This document shows, one piece after another, positions 19,299-28,644 of a stretch of 64,000 nt of DNA (position 1 is its first letter; each line of letters begins with the position of its first letter). The position numbers were made by a program, and so were the translations under genes. The stretch comes from Yarrowia lipolytica (lineage: Eukaryota > Ascomycota > Dipodascomycetes > Dipodascales). The stretch is from the NCBI RefSeq assembly GCF_001761485.1, contig NC_090775.1:2983001-3047000 (forward strand), written 5' to 3'. The notes under the pieces are model-generated. The model did no database searches. It saw nothing but the letters and a program-made list of their open reading frames with translations, and was not told the origin of the DNA.

Positions 19299-20456
19299 TT
19301 AGTCATCATTCTCACCCTCCTCGTTCTCGTAAGGCACCTCGGCCTGAGGAGTGTATCGGTAAGCATGTCGTCGAGCTCCATCTGACCAGTCCAGCAGGGC
19401 AGTGTGGGAGGTTCGTCGGTTGTCCCAGACAACAACAGATCCGTCTTCCCATCGGGCTCGAACATGGAAATCCGATCCCTTGGCGATTATGTCGTACAGG
19501 AAATTGAGAATCAGATCAGACTCTTCCTGCTTGAGACCAACAATGTTTCGGGTGAACTGTGGGTTCACGAAGATAGACTTCTTACCAGTGGCGGGGTGCT
19601 TTCGGATAATGGGATGCACGTTCTGGACAGGTTCTCGTCGGACAACACCTCCTCGTCGGATAGAGGCGTCAGCCTGCTCGTGAGCAGAATGAACAGCCTT
19701 GAGTCCCTCAAGTCGCTTCTGGAACTCAGGAGAGAGTCGGTTGTAGGCCTCGGTGTTGTCAGAGAACAAAGTGTCTCCTCCGGTTCGGGGCATCTCGAGA
19801 ATACCGAGGAAGGTAGTTCCAGGAGGTTGCTTCTCGTATGTGACATCCGAGTGCCAGGCGACAGAAGACAGGTTGCTGGAAAAGTACTCCTTGTAGATAT
19901 CATCTCCCTCCTCTCGGAAGATAAGGTGAACCTCGGGGTAAGCCTGGGGAGATCCGGAGGTGGGATGAATGTGCTGTCTTCCAAAGTGCTCTGCATACTT
20001 GAGGGCGTCCTTGATTGGAAGCTCTCTGAAATCCTGGTCCCGGAAGACAACCACTCCTCGCTCGGCAACGAAGTAGGCAAGCTCGTCCTTGGCCTTGTCG
20101 GAGAGCTTGGAAAGCTGTACACCTCGGACCTCAGATCCAAACTTGGGGGTGAGGTCATCAACAGAGTAGCCGTACTTAGTCAATTGCTCACTAGGAACAA
20201 GGTACTTTTTGTCATTGGTGGGAAGACCCTTCTCGAAGAGGTTGGGCAGAGTCTTGTCAGCTCGCTTACCAGGCTCTTCGAACTTGAACTGCTTGTAAGG
20301 TTCGAACTTCTCAGACTGATCCCAGCCAGGGGCGTACTCAGGGAACTTCAGAGGAGGATTATGGCTCTTGGGGCCATTAGCGGTGTCCTTGTCGCCAGTA
20401 GCTCGGAAGGTGGAAGCGTCAATAGCCTGGATTCGGTAAGCTGTTTGGGTAGACAT
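19299..20456 (-). CDS. TauD-family 2-oxoglutarate-dependent dioxygenase (sulfonate/taurine type)
   Basis: This Fe(II)/2-oxoglutarate dioxygenase resembles S. cerevisiae Jlp1 and bacterial TauD, which oxidise sulfonates to release sulfite for use as a sulfur source. The 385-residue product has the facial triad H202-x-D204 (VAWHSDVTYE) and H351 (SHTALLDW), and a 2-oxoglutarate-binding arginine in GARRHAYR just after. TETAD-type core motifs GVVVFRDQDF and TGGDTLFSDNTEAY are intact. No signal peptide is present, so it is probably cytosolic. The exact substrate cannot be read from sequence; sulfonates, alkyl sulfates or 2,4-D-like acids are alternatives. The start ATG 20456 is 70 bases below a TATATATAAA box. 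A GTG-started upstream frame was rejected. Confidence 0.88.
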   Translation of the reverse strand: MSTQTAYRIQAIDASTFRATGDKDTANGPKSHNPPLKFPEYAPGWDQSEKFEPYKQFKFEEPGKRADKTLPNLFEKGLPTNDKKYLVPSEQLTKYGYSVDDLTPKFGSEVRGVQLSKLSDKAKDELAYFVAERGVVVFRDQDFRELPIKDALKYAEHFGRQHIHPTSGSPQAYPEVHLIFREEGDDIYKEYFSSNLSSVAWHSDVTYEKQPPGTTFLGILEMPRTGGDTLFSDNTEAYNRLSPEFQKRLEGLKAVHSAHEQADASIRRGGVVRREPVQNVHPIIRKHPATGKKSIFVNPQFTRNIVGLKQEESDLILNFLYDIIAKGSDFHVRARWEDGSVVVWDNRRTSHTALLDWSDGARRHAYRYTPQAEVPYENEEGENDD

Positions 20457-20523
20457 TGTTGCGATGTGGATGAATGAAACTAACCGTTTAGAAACGAAAC
20501 GATACAGACCTTGCTGTCCACGG

Positions 20524-20533
20524 TTTATATATA
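20524..20533 (-). promoter_or_regulatory. TATA box of the TauD-type dioxygenase gene
   Basis: Read on the minus strand, TATATATAAA lies about 70 bases upstream of the ATG at 20456, a normal yeast core-promoter distance. A strong TATA box suits an inducible nutrient-response gene; that reading is inference. Confidence 0.5.
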
Positions 20534-22526
20534 CCCTACGTGAATTGACCCGTGGCTTATCACGCAATCCCCATTTCAGACACTCACTCACTCCTCCGCT
20601 ATTTCCATGTGGCTTGAAGCTAGCCGAACTTTGTGCTTGGGTGTGGCTTTTGCGTGGCGAGAAGTGTCATGGGCACGGGTGGCTTATTCCGATGAATGCG
20701 AGCCTTTGAGCTAGCTTCTCCCTTCTTTGCGAGTTTTTTTCGGCTGCTTTTTTCTCTCCATAGTTGTGTTTTTGTCCAGCCCGCAGCCGCCTATCCCCCG
20801 CTTACCAATACCCCAGCTCTTATCCGTCATGGCACCATCGAGAGTGCAGATTGCATGCATCATCCTGTCGCCACATGCATTTGCCCACCGTGGCTAGGGT
20901 TTGAATACGTGATTGTGGCTGTCGCGGGAAGCCCCATCCCGAAAGGGACGATCTGAATATTGCGCGAGTGTGGGGTCTGGGGTAGCCACATGAATTGTTC
21001 GGCGTTTTGGTGTGTTGTGTATGGTGTTGTGTATGACTAGCGATTTTTTTAACAGTAGCTACTGTACATGGCGCACACAGCTGAACGCGCCGTGCAGCTT
21101 TGTTACCAGCTTAGTCACCGTCTACACAGAACGAATCACTTGCGTCGTATATTTCACGTGTATTCATTTGGAGCTGTTACCATGTTGGGTTTCTCCAAAA
21201 TTCATTGTCTCAAATTGCTAATCTGATTGCGAATCTGAGCTTGTGGCTGTGGCTTGGACATGGGGCTGTGGGCTGATGTTGGGTAACAGAGAGATCTCTA
21301 TGATCGTAACCGTCGTAACAGTCTTTAATACTGCTTCAAATGTCACTTCTACTCATTGGAGCAGAATTATGGTCTTTTGTGTGTGGTGATGCTGTGTCCT
21401 AAGACTCTCAATTTGATAATGCAAGAGTGGAAGTAATAGCTACCAATAGTAGCTTATTTGCCTAGAGACCTGAGATGACACAATAGCTACAGTGCAAGGT
21501 AGCTACTGAAATACTGTAGTTTGTCTGTCAAAAGATGATTCAAGGTGAGTGTCCAATCAGCGTTTCAGCTACCTGTACTCCACTCCACCAGCTCAGCTTC
21601 TCGCTGTACTCTAAAGCGGCTACTCATACTCGTGCTTAGATGTACAACAAAGGAAGACGCAGATTACACCTGTCCATGGATAATCGAAACGACTGAAAAG
21701 GTTATTTACTTGGTGAATATTCTCGGGTGACTTATTCTTTTTGACGTATGGCGTCAACAACGAGGTCTTCAGCGACATTTATTTTGGGAGACATGTAAAA
21801 CGGGAGGTTGGTTCTATCTACCTGAAGGTACACTCATTCAGTTCAAGTGATGTTTAACGGTAGCATTCTCATTGAGAGTCTTCAGTAACATATATATTCT
21901 GTCTCTCTTCGTGGTTCCAATTTTTCAGCATTATTTCACGTTAAAACCTCTTTGACATGCATGCCCTTCCCCCAGATGTGGTCATCAAAAAAAAAAAAAA
22001 AACATCTGATTCCAGCACACAATTCAACACAGGAAAATCACTCCACAGGAATCGGACTCCGAAAGATACCGTGCTAATCTTGAGACAACCAAACTCACTC
22101 TGACCAGAGTACAAGTGGTTTCTATGGAGAACTTGTATCGAGATGCAAATAAGATTCGGAAGTGCCTTATCTAAACTCTTTTTATATTCCAGTCTGAGAC
22201 TGTCTCTCAAGAGTGAAGGCTTAGTTGCGAATTGTATTCCCTTCTCTGATACATCCTAACCAAAATCAACTGTGAGCTGTTCACCAGTTAATGTAAGTCG
22301 CCATTCTTCACCCAAGGGTGTCACGGGGTTGTTTCCGTCAATACCCACACTCGATCAATAAAATGCGTATCTTTCTATGAAGAGCTTACGTCCAAGATCA
22401 CCATGATACTTGTACCACTTTCTCTGTTCTGAGTCATGGAAAAACATCTTGGATTAACTATATTATGTAATAGGTCATCTGTGACTGGGGAAAAAAAGAA
22501 CCAGCAAAAAGAAAAGAAGGAATAAA
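20534..22526. other. 2-kb gene-poor spacer
   Basis: Upstream side of the dioxygenase gene and downstream side of the small GPI-type gene. There is a T-rich patch near 20735-20755 and an uninterrupted run of 16 A at 21987-22002. I found no family match, no tRNA and no convincing intron pair. Short frames here lack codon bias. Confidence 0.45.
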
Positions 22527-23108
22527 TTAAAGCAATAGAGCTGGGATCATAACAGCATAAACAGCTCTGTAATCGACTGCGCTGGCTCCGTTGTGTTTCT
22601 TGACATGAGCGGGTGGAGCAGCAGTTTGAGCATTCCCGAGCCAGGTCTGGGATGTGGGCTTCACAGGAGTTCCAGTGCCTGTAGTGTCGACGCTAACTTC
22701 CAAAGTCGAAGTCGTGGTAGGTAGAGGGTTGTCTGAGAACTGAGTTGTGAGTGTGTGGATATCAAAGCCTGGAACGAGCCATGCGCTGTTGATGGAGGTG
22801 TAGAAGTTGAAGCCCGAGACAGTGTTGAAATACTTGTCAATGAGCGACAGCATTTCGTCTCTCACTGTCATGATGCCGTCTCTGTTGTCAGATGACATAG
22901 TTTTGAGGTCCGCTCTAATGGACTTGTATTCAGGGTCGTTTTGCATAGAGACTCCAGCATTTTCGTATGCATTGTGGTCGATGATCTCTCCGTCGAGACT
23001 TCGGTTGATCTGGCCAGACCCTGTACCATACTTTGGTTCTGCTGAGGTCGTGTGTTTGGCTGCGAGGGCGAGTGATAGTTGTAGAGCGAGTGCGAGGAGA
23101 TTGACCAT
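22527..23108 (-). CDS. Small secreted, probably GPI-anchored protein of unknown function
   Basis: The 193-residue product has an N-terminal signal peptide (MVNLLALALQLSLALAA) and ends in a hydrophobic tail (YAVMIPALLL) after a small-residue region (NGASA), the layout of a GPI-anchored surface protein. The middle has a charged stretch DPEYKSIRADLKTMSSDNRDGIMTVRDEMLSLIDKYF followed by an aromatic-rich segment and a Thr/Pro-rich linker before the tail. I recognise no domain. The start at 23108 puts the signal peptide first; a longer frame begins upstream only with a non-ATG codon. A TATA run sits about 45 bases upstream. Codon bias is weaker than in neighbouring housekeeping genes, so expression is likely low or conditional. 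Confidence 0.72.
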   Translation of the reverse strand: MVNLLALALQLSLALAAKHTTSAEPKYGTGSGQINRSLDGEIIDHNAYENAGVSMQNDPEYKSIRADLKTMSSDNRDGIMTVRDEMLSLIDKYFNTVSGFNFYTSINSAWLVPGFDIHTLTTQFSDNPLPTTTSTLEVSVDTTGTGTPVKPTSQTWLGNAQTAAPPAHVKKHNGASAVDYRAVYAVMIPALLL

Positions 23109-23150
23109 CTTGAGATACTCAAGCGTCCATGCATGTGTACCACACACACA

Positions 23151-23160
23151 TATATATATA
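23151..23160 (-). promoter_or_regulatory. TATA run upstream of the small GPI-type gene
   Basis: A perfectly alternating TA run lies 43-52 bases before the ATG at 23108, flanked by CACACA and TGTGTG repeats that together form an imperfect dyad. It could serve as a TATA element. Confidence 0.4.
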
Positions 23161-24715
23161 TGTGTGTATATGCCCGGATAGTGATTCGGTAGTCCCAGCT
23201 ATTTTTACACGTTAAGTTGGCTACAGGGGGAAGCTTGGAAGTTATCGTTACACGGACGAAAAGCCCAGATTATAGATGACCAGATTAAAATATTTGTTGC
23301 CCAACTACATTCTCCGTGGTCCTGTTTCCCCCCCCTGAATTCCCATTGTATCGTTCACCACTGGCCATGTTGAGCCTGGAAGACTATTTTGGGCACCCAA
23401 TACAGTTTCAATTAATGCACCGTATTTAGGTCGCCATGCGGGGGTTGGTTTTTCAGCCACCCCCCTACGGCCTTATAAGTGGTATTTCTGTGTCGAGTAA
23501 CTTTTCGGAATGGTCCGTTATCATATAATAATTGATCTACGTTGGAAAATGAACACATTCTTCTCTCGGACCCCTTCTAGGACATCCCCGTTGTACCAGC
23601 ACCACTACTCGGAGTTAGTCTTTTAATCTCAACCGTATTTTTGGCCTCCCCCCTTACATGATGACCATTCAGCCTATGGGGTTGCTCCAGAACAAGAGGA
23701 GTTATAGCCGGATACGGTCATCTGGTGATATTTGAAGATAGCCGACACCCGTGAATTATTCCAGTGGTCCGTGTCACCTTAGGCTTATCCTCTAAACGAG
23801 AGGGAACAAGACAGGCCTGGAGATCGGGTCGAACCGTCGCTGGCCTATTGTCTGACAAATTAAAAGTCGAATCTAGACGCTCAATTGAAGACACCAATGT
23901 TATCCTTCTACCAAAACCACCCAAACTGCCGGCTACCAAGCGCACTGTACAGCATGTGTGGCACCCTACCCTACCAGCCCGCTGATCTGCAGGCGGGGGT
24001 ATGTACATACTGTACTCGTAGTATGAATAGTCAGTGAAATTGAGCATCAGCTATATGTGACGGCCATAGCTCATGCTACTTATAGCATGAATACATACTT
24101 GTTGTAGAGGCAATTGCGGAGTAGCGTGAGAAAAACAAATTCTGCTCCCATTATACGCTGTATCGTGTTGCGTCACCAATTTCATTGTTCGTATTCGTGT
24201 CATCAAGCACAATTGGTGGCTTCAGGGGTATGATGTTTGGACAACACCTATATCATAGTCTGATGCTTGCGAGTTTCCTGTGCTTCCTGAGCTGCTACTT
24301 GTTAATCGAGGTCACATGGTAGATATCATGTAACTAGCGAACTGGTGGAAAAATATTGTCTCATAATAATTAAGCGAAAGGATGTGAAATATCATCAGAA
24401 ACCCCAGATGTCATTAAGCGTGCATGCAGGTTAGCCATGGCACATGGTTGAAATATATATAGGTTGAGGTTGATGGTATGAGTTGGGTTTCTGGATGATT
24501 TATAGAGGAAGACGAAATTGGACGTCATGGTGTAGCGACTTCCATTAATCAAGCTTTTGACAAGGAGGTCATCCAAAGGGATATCTACAAATAAGTACCC
24601 ATCACTCGAAGTTGTATCGAATATACTCTAGTGGTTCGCAGCTACTGTACGCCCCAATGACTTTTGGTCACGATCTCCAAGTCACATGAGATAGCCAATG
24701 GAATCACTCTGAGGC
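23161..24715. other. Gene-poor spacer, 1.5 kb
   Basis: No coding frame, RNA or splice pair that I can support. Composition is mixed, with several C-rich runs (CCCCCC near 23330 and 23460). It separates the small GPI-type gene from the a-factor-like gene. Confidence 0.4.
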
Positions 24716-24722
24716 TGTTTCA
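24716..24722 (-). promoter_or_regulatory. Possible pheromone-response element
   Basis: TGTTTCA on the plus strand is the complement of TGAAACA, the Ste12-type pheromone-response core, about 240 bases upstream of the a-factor-like ATG. A 7-base match occurs often by chance; its position before a pheromone-like gene is the only reason to list it. Confidence 0.3.
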
Positions 24723-24879
24723 AGTTCAGTGCATGGTAGAACCTCAAGAACAGTAGAATCAATGAGTTCCCTGGCTCTTATCTGCAGAACCTCAGGAATG
24801 AGCTATCCACCCTATTGACATGACCAAAAAAGGTCTGATCATCAGAGTCCAACGGATACAGCCCCAAAATGGGTTTCCA

Positions 24880-24885
24880 TATATA
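24880..24885 (+). promoter_or_regulatory. TATA box of the a-factor-like gene
   Basis: TATATA lies 79 bases before the ATG at 24959 and is followed by an A/C-rich leader ending CTATCACA, a normal yeast promoter and leader arrangement. Confidence 0.5.
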
Positions 24886-24958
24886 CATGGCAGAGCTGGG
24901 ACTACAACTGAATCCCAAACCAGTACATTCCTTTACAACACCTATCACTACTATCACA

Positions 24959-25119
24959 ATGTCTCCCCCACGACCCGTTCTCCGAGGTGATCCTAACTTC
25001 AAGGTTACTCCTATTCCAGGTACGTAGTATGCATTTCTACCCTTCAGTACACCATAACAACACATTCTAACGCAGGTAAACCAACCATTGCGGTTGAGCA
25101 GATTTGCGTAATCGCTTGA
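24959..25119 (+). CDS. Putative a-factor-like mating pheromone precursor (spliced, CAAX box CVIA)
   Basis: Exon 1 is 24959-25019 and exon 2 is 25076-25119, joined across a 56-base intron that begins GTACGT and ends TTCTAACGCAG. The spliced frame gives 34 residues, starting MSPPRPVLRGDPNFKVTPIP and ending IAVEQICVIA. The terminal CVIA is a farnesylation CAAX box and is identical to the last four residues of S. cerevisiae a-factor precursors, which are also 36-38 residues, lack a signal peptide and are exported by an ABC transporter after prenylation, AAX removal and carboxymethylation. Unspliced reading hits a TAG in the intron. TATA box and leader are well placed. The mature peptide would be a C-terminal piece ending at the modified Cys31; its N-terminal cut cannot be read. 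A prenylated peptide of other use, or a chance frame, are the alternatives. Confidence 0.68.
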
Positions 25120-25287
25120 TTGACCCGATATCATATAGATAATGCAATTATAACTCTCAGCTAAATTTAGATATTTTTCTTCTTTTTTCTCGCTAATTCA
25201 AGTCATTATGACAATATTAAGCGTAATTCAAAATAATTGCTTCGTTTTTGATTCTAGGGAAGGTGTTGTTTTATTCTAATAACCCTG

Positions 25288-25315
25288 GTCATTGGCGTTC
25301 AACGAATCATACACA
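25288..25315 (+). repeat. Dispersed repeat, copy A
   Basis: This 28-base block matches 25759-25786 at 25 of 28 positions (core ATTGGCGTTCAA then AATCATACAC). In both copies it is followed by a GCGC-rich segment and then a T-rich run with TAATGAT, so the homology is longer than the block itself but diverged. Family not identified. Confidence 0.6.
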
Positions 25316-25758
25316 TGATAATCGTTTCGGGCGCGCGTGTCATTTTTTTTTATTATAATGATCCATTTTTATATATTTCTATTTTCAGAGAAATTTTGAT
25401 GACTAAGTTAAAAAATTTAAATTTTCTAATGATTCATTACAGCTATATAACTTACAGTAGGTAAGTTATTGAAGATCATAAGTATTATTGGATGTGAGTA
25501 TAGTTAATTAACAAACTTACAAACCCACTTCTAGGGACACGACGTTTCCGATAGTAGCCACACACCAGAAGGGTGTGTGTTCTTGCTCATTCACCAGAAA
25601 AGATATTCTAGATCAGTGGATAAAACTATCTACAGGATGGACATCTCGTCTACGACCCAGCTGGTTCCTCTCATCACTATGTGGTGACATCTCATCATTA
25701 TGTGAGGAATTAGCCAGGTATTACCCCACCGGGTATTACCTTCAACAGTAGTAAGCCG

Positions 25759-25786
25759 GGTTATTGGCGTTCAATAAATCATACAC
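25759..25786 (+). repeat. Dispersed repeat, copy B
   Basis: Second copy of the block at 25288. Here the T-rich TTCTAATGAT part lies about 250 bases further on, so copy B has gained, or copy A has lost, sequence between the two parts. Likely a fossil of an element that inserted repeatedly beside the tRNA gene. Confidence 0.6.
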
Positions 25787-26100
25787 TTCTGAATCATTGC
25801 GGTGTGCGCTGCGAGGCGCATGTCAATTGGTTTGTCGACGCTTCGTCTAGTTCTTTTCCTTGTCGTGGTCTCGTGGTAGTGAACCATGGCTAACAGATAA
25901 AGTAATCATATCAATCGTTCCATGTCTTATCCAGACTCGAGGTTGGTTTAGTTTGTTGTCATAAAGATTGTAGAAGGTGTAATTCGGATAGGGATCGTGA
26001 ATATCATTCGTGTGTGATTTTTTTTTCTAATGATTATTTTTATTCTAATTTCATGACTAATCATAACACCTTATGACTAACTTCTGAATCGTTACAATTT

Positions 26101-26422
26101 TGTTAGGGATCAGCGGCTAAGAAATAGCCGCCTGATTAGTCTCTCATGAACCGCTAGCGGAGTCCCGGCAGGATACCGCGGAGACTACGACGAGGGGCCA
26201 CCACGTGGGCCCTCAGTGGGATTACGCTATCATTAATATCGATATGCCAAGCCTGCTATCACGGACAAAGGGTTGCGCCGCAACCCTGGATAACATATAA
26301 ACCCCTGTATTCCATGTATTCTAATACACCTTTCTTGAGAGTGACGGCAGTGACCATACCTTCGGTATGGCCACCCCGGCTGAGTCATCAGTCTGCTTAG
26401 TCACAGTGCCTGGGTTCTAACA
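26101..26422 (+). mobile_element. Solo LTR of a retrotransposon beside tRNA-Asn
   Basis: A 322-base unit begins TGTTAG and ends CTAACA, with a 5-base target duplication AATTT on both sides (26096-26100 and 26423-26427). A TATAAA at 26296-26301 suggests plus orientation. It includes a perfect 8-base-arm hairpin near 26269-26285. No internal region or second LTR is present in the window, so this is a solo LTR left by LTR-LTR recombination. Intact ends and target duplication suggest a fairly recent insertion. It ends 12 bases before the mature tRNA start, the Pol III initiation zone preferred by Ty3/Gypsy elements; a Ty3-type family such as Tyl6 is the likely source, but family is inferred from position. 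Confidence 0.82.
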
Positions 26423-26434
26423 AATTTAAGATTT

Positions 26435-26526
26435 GACTTCGTGGCCAAGTTGGTTAAGGCGTACGACTGTTAGTCACCTGAATGGCCGCCATCGTAAGAT
26501 CGAGAGTTCGACCCTCTCCGAGGTCG
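26435..26526 (+). tRNA. tRNA-Asn (GTT) with an 18-base intron
   Basis: The acceptor arm GACTTCG pairs with CGAGGTC (one G-U), the D-arm region GGCCAAGTTGGTTAAGGC and T-arm GAGAGTTCGACCCTCTC are regular. The anticodon stem TACGA/TCGTA closes a 7-base loop CTGTTAA with anticodon GTT once the intron 26473-26490 is removed. The intron sits one base 3' of the anticodon, the standard position for nuclear tRNA introns. A run of six T at about 26532-26537 is the Pol III terminator. Confidence 0.95.
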
Positions 26527-26830
26527 TCAAATCATTTTTTGTTTCTCTGGGTTGAAACGAAGTTTTGTTTTTTTTGGAATTGGTAACAATAAGGCTGTCT
26601 GATGCTTTCAGGTTGTTTTTATTGTCACTTTGACATCATGTGGCTTATGACAGCTGTTTTAAGAATCCAAACACAACTGGTTCACTTAGTATGTTACTCC
26701 GTAAAGCTATCTCGTGCACTATTGAAGCGGCCTCTCAGATGATACTTGAAGCCATAAACTACGCGTGAGCTACTCATTCCATCTACATGTCTGTCATTCA
26801 ACCGTACTATTCATATATACACTATTTACA
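26527..26830. other. Spacer between tRNA-Asn and the mitochondrial S10 gene
   Basis: About 300 bases with the tRNA terminator T-run at the left and the 3' flank of RSM10 at the right. Nothing else seen. Confidence 0.4.
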
Positions 26831-27619
26831 TTACTCCTTCTGGAGCTGTTGGGTCTGGTCAGCCTCCTTTTCCTGAGCCACCTCCTCGGCATCAAACTCC
26901 TTGAGCATCTCCTGCACTCGGGCCTCTACGGCCTCGTTGGAGACCTCATCCACCTCCATGGCGTCCAGCTGGTCCAGAGACTCGGGCAGACCTTCGTGGG
27001 TGAACAGCTTGGCCTTCATACCGACACCAGCCAGCTTGTTTTGCGAGAGGAACTGCACCAACACCTGAATGGTATCCTGGGATGCGTTGTTGAGAATGAG
27101 CTTTCGGCCGTGGGTTCGTCGCTCGAAGTTTTCCTTGGACTTTGCATGCACGAAAACTGCTCGGTTCACAGTCCATCGCTTGAATCGGGTCTTTTGGGGC
27201 ACAGGTCCCTCAACGGGGATTCGCAGGTAGTAGGCCGCTCGCTGGGCAAACTCGGTGAAGACCTCTAGGTCCTCGTGAAAGTATGCGTTGAAGAGGAGCT
27301 CGGCACACTTGACCTTAGGGGTGCCCTCGGGAATCTTGACCTTGAGAGGTCCGTAGTAGTTGGCGAGAGCAGAAATTGGCAGAGGTCTCTCAGAGTTGGC
27401 CTCGTAGATCTTGTGCTCGGTCTGGGTGTAGGTGCCCTGCTTGGGGACCAGCAGATCATCAGACAGCTGCTGTCGAAGGGCCTGGGCCTTGGGGGTCAAC
27501 TGGGACTCCACTGAGGCCTGGGACATCTTGCCTAGCTCATTTTGTCGGAAAGTGGAGTTGAATCGCACAAGCGCCGTTCGCGGCAGTGTTCGTGGGGCCA
27601 GGGTCCGAAGAGGAATCAT
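26831..27619 (-). CDS. RSM10: Mitochondrial small-subunit ribosomal protein uS10m (Rsm10)
   Basis: This is the mitochondrial form of ribosomal protein S10, a head component of the small mitoribosomal subunit. The 262-residue product starts with a targeting sequence rich in Arg, Thr and Leu (MIPLRTLAPRTLPRTALVRFNSTF). The S10 fold occupies about residues 100-205: DLEVFTEFAQRAAYYLRIPV, then the pattern RFKRWTVNRAVFVHAKSKENFERRTHGRKL, the family's most conserved block. The C-terminal ~40 residues are acidic and predicted disordered. The start ATG at 27619 keeps the presequence. It is transcribed divergently from the gene at 28645. Confidence 0.92.
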   Translation of the reverse strand: MIPLRTLAPRTLPRTALVRFNSTFRQNELGKMSQASVESQLTPKAQALRQQLSDDLLVPKQGTYTQTEHKIYEANSERPLPISALANYYGPLKVKIPEGTPKVKCAELLFNAYFHEDLEVFTEFAQRAAYYLRIPVEGPVPQKTRFKRWTVNRAVFVHAKSKENFERRTHGRKLILNNASQDTIQVLVQFLSQNKLAGVGMKAKLFTHEGLPESLDQLDAMEVDEVSNEAVEARVQEMLKEFDAEEVAQEKEADQTQQLQKE

Positions 27620-28644
27620 CGTGTGCTGTGTCGGTGTGGTTTGATGCGAAATTTCACCACACCTGAGTGTCGGTTAAGTTTTTCAGGGTTAGGTCTGGTT
27701 GGGACAATTATGTAATGGGGGATGGGATGGGAGAGAGAGTAGGCGGGAGGCGGTACAATAGGCAAAGGGTGTTCTATTTATTGTGCAGTAATTGTCTGTC
27801 TATTGGTATTGGTAGTACATGTGATATTGTGGTGTTTAATCCGTGGATCTGGTTTTTCATTCGTTGGGTTTTGGAAGAGTCAGTGTCCGAGATGTGGAAT
27901 GTCGTCAACGAAACTTGATGGCGCTAAGTAATAAGATATGCTAGTTGATGATTAGTTAAAGGACCGGGCGACTGGCTGATTCATAAATTTATTGCCCACG
28001 GCGGCTATATTAACACAAACTGCTACAGTAGATGGCAGGGCAAAGGTTTGCATTATATTCCAACGCCGATGGATGCAACACAATCCTAACTAACAGAAGA
28101 TGTGTCGAGTGGCGATGTGGGCATAGATGTGAGTGGCGTATACCCTGAAGCCAAACACGTGTTTAGAAGACAAGTGTGAGGAGGAGGAAATACGGGCGGT
28201 CTTGATTGTTTAATTGGGTAGGTATGCTCTCAAATTATTTCTCACACGTTATACACAAGCTAACATCTTCATTACTTCAGCTACTGTCCGGTAACGGAGA
28301 AGTCTCACTGGTTGGTCAGCTTTCAAATGATCCAAAACTTTGGTTCACCCTCCTACTCGTAGTACACTTGCTTGAACTTTTATGGTAATATATACAGTAC
28401 AATAAATCAGAGTTGAGGTCTGTGTTGATATATGCTACCAAAAATGGCATGGTGTGCAAATTATACATTGTAAAGGTCATAATCCGACGTTTTTCCACTT
28501 TGTATGACTAGCCCCTGTCACTTTTAACCACCTCTCACCATAGCCTCCACTGCGCCTGCCCGACATGCCATCGCCCAAAGTCTAACTCCACATCGCAGTG
28601 CATAAACACGCTGATAGTGATCCACACCTATCCACACCCCCAAC
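27620..28644. other. 1-kb divergent upstream region
   Basis: Spacer between RSM10 and the membrane-protein gene. A good-looking splice acceptor CTAACTAACAG occurs near 28088-28098 and a GTGAGT near 28129, but they do not bracket a coding exon and no donor is found at a suitable distance. No gene called. Confidence 0.45.

Larger units (their letters stand above)
25120..26100. other. AT-rich repeat-bearing flank of the tRNA-Asn gene
   Basis: Nearly 1 kb of AT-rich sequence without a coding frame. It contains two diverged copies of a sequence block (see repeats at 25288 and 25759), several TTCTAATGA/ATGACTAA words and a short hairpin built from CACACACC and GGTGTGTG near 25560-25580. It looks like accumulated, decayed insertions next to a tRNA gene. 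Confidence 0.5.

Noticed and set aside
19404-20477. 357-codon open frame opposite the TauD-type dioxygenase
   Set aside because: The product is a low-complexity Leu/Ser/Gly/Val-rich string typical of antisense frames of biased genes; the sense strand has a complete active site.
28085-28135. CTAACTAACAG acceptor followed by GTGAGT, suggesting a short internal exon
   Set aside because: The enclosed frame stops after eight codons and no upstream donor exists in the spacer.
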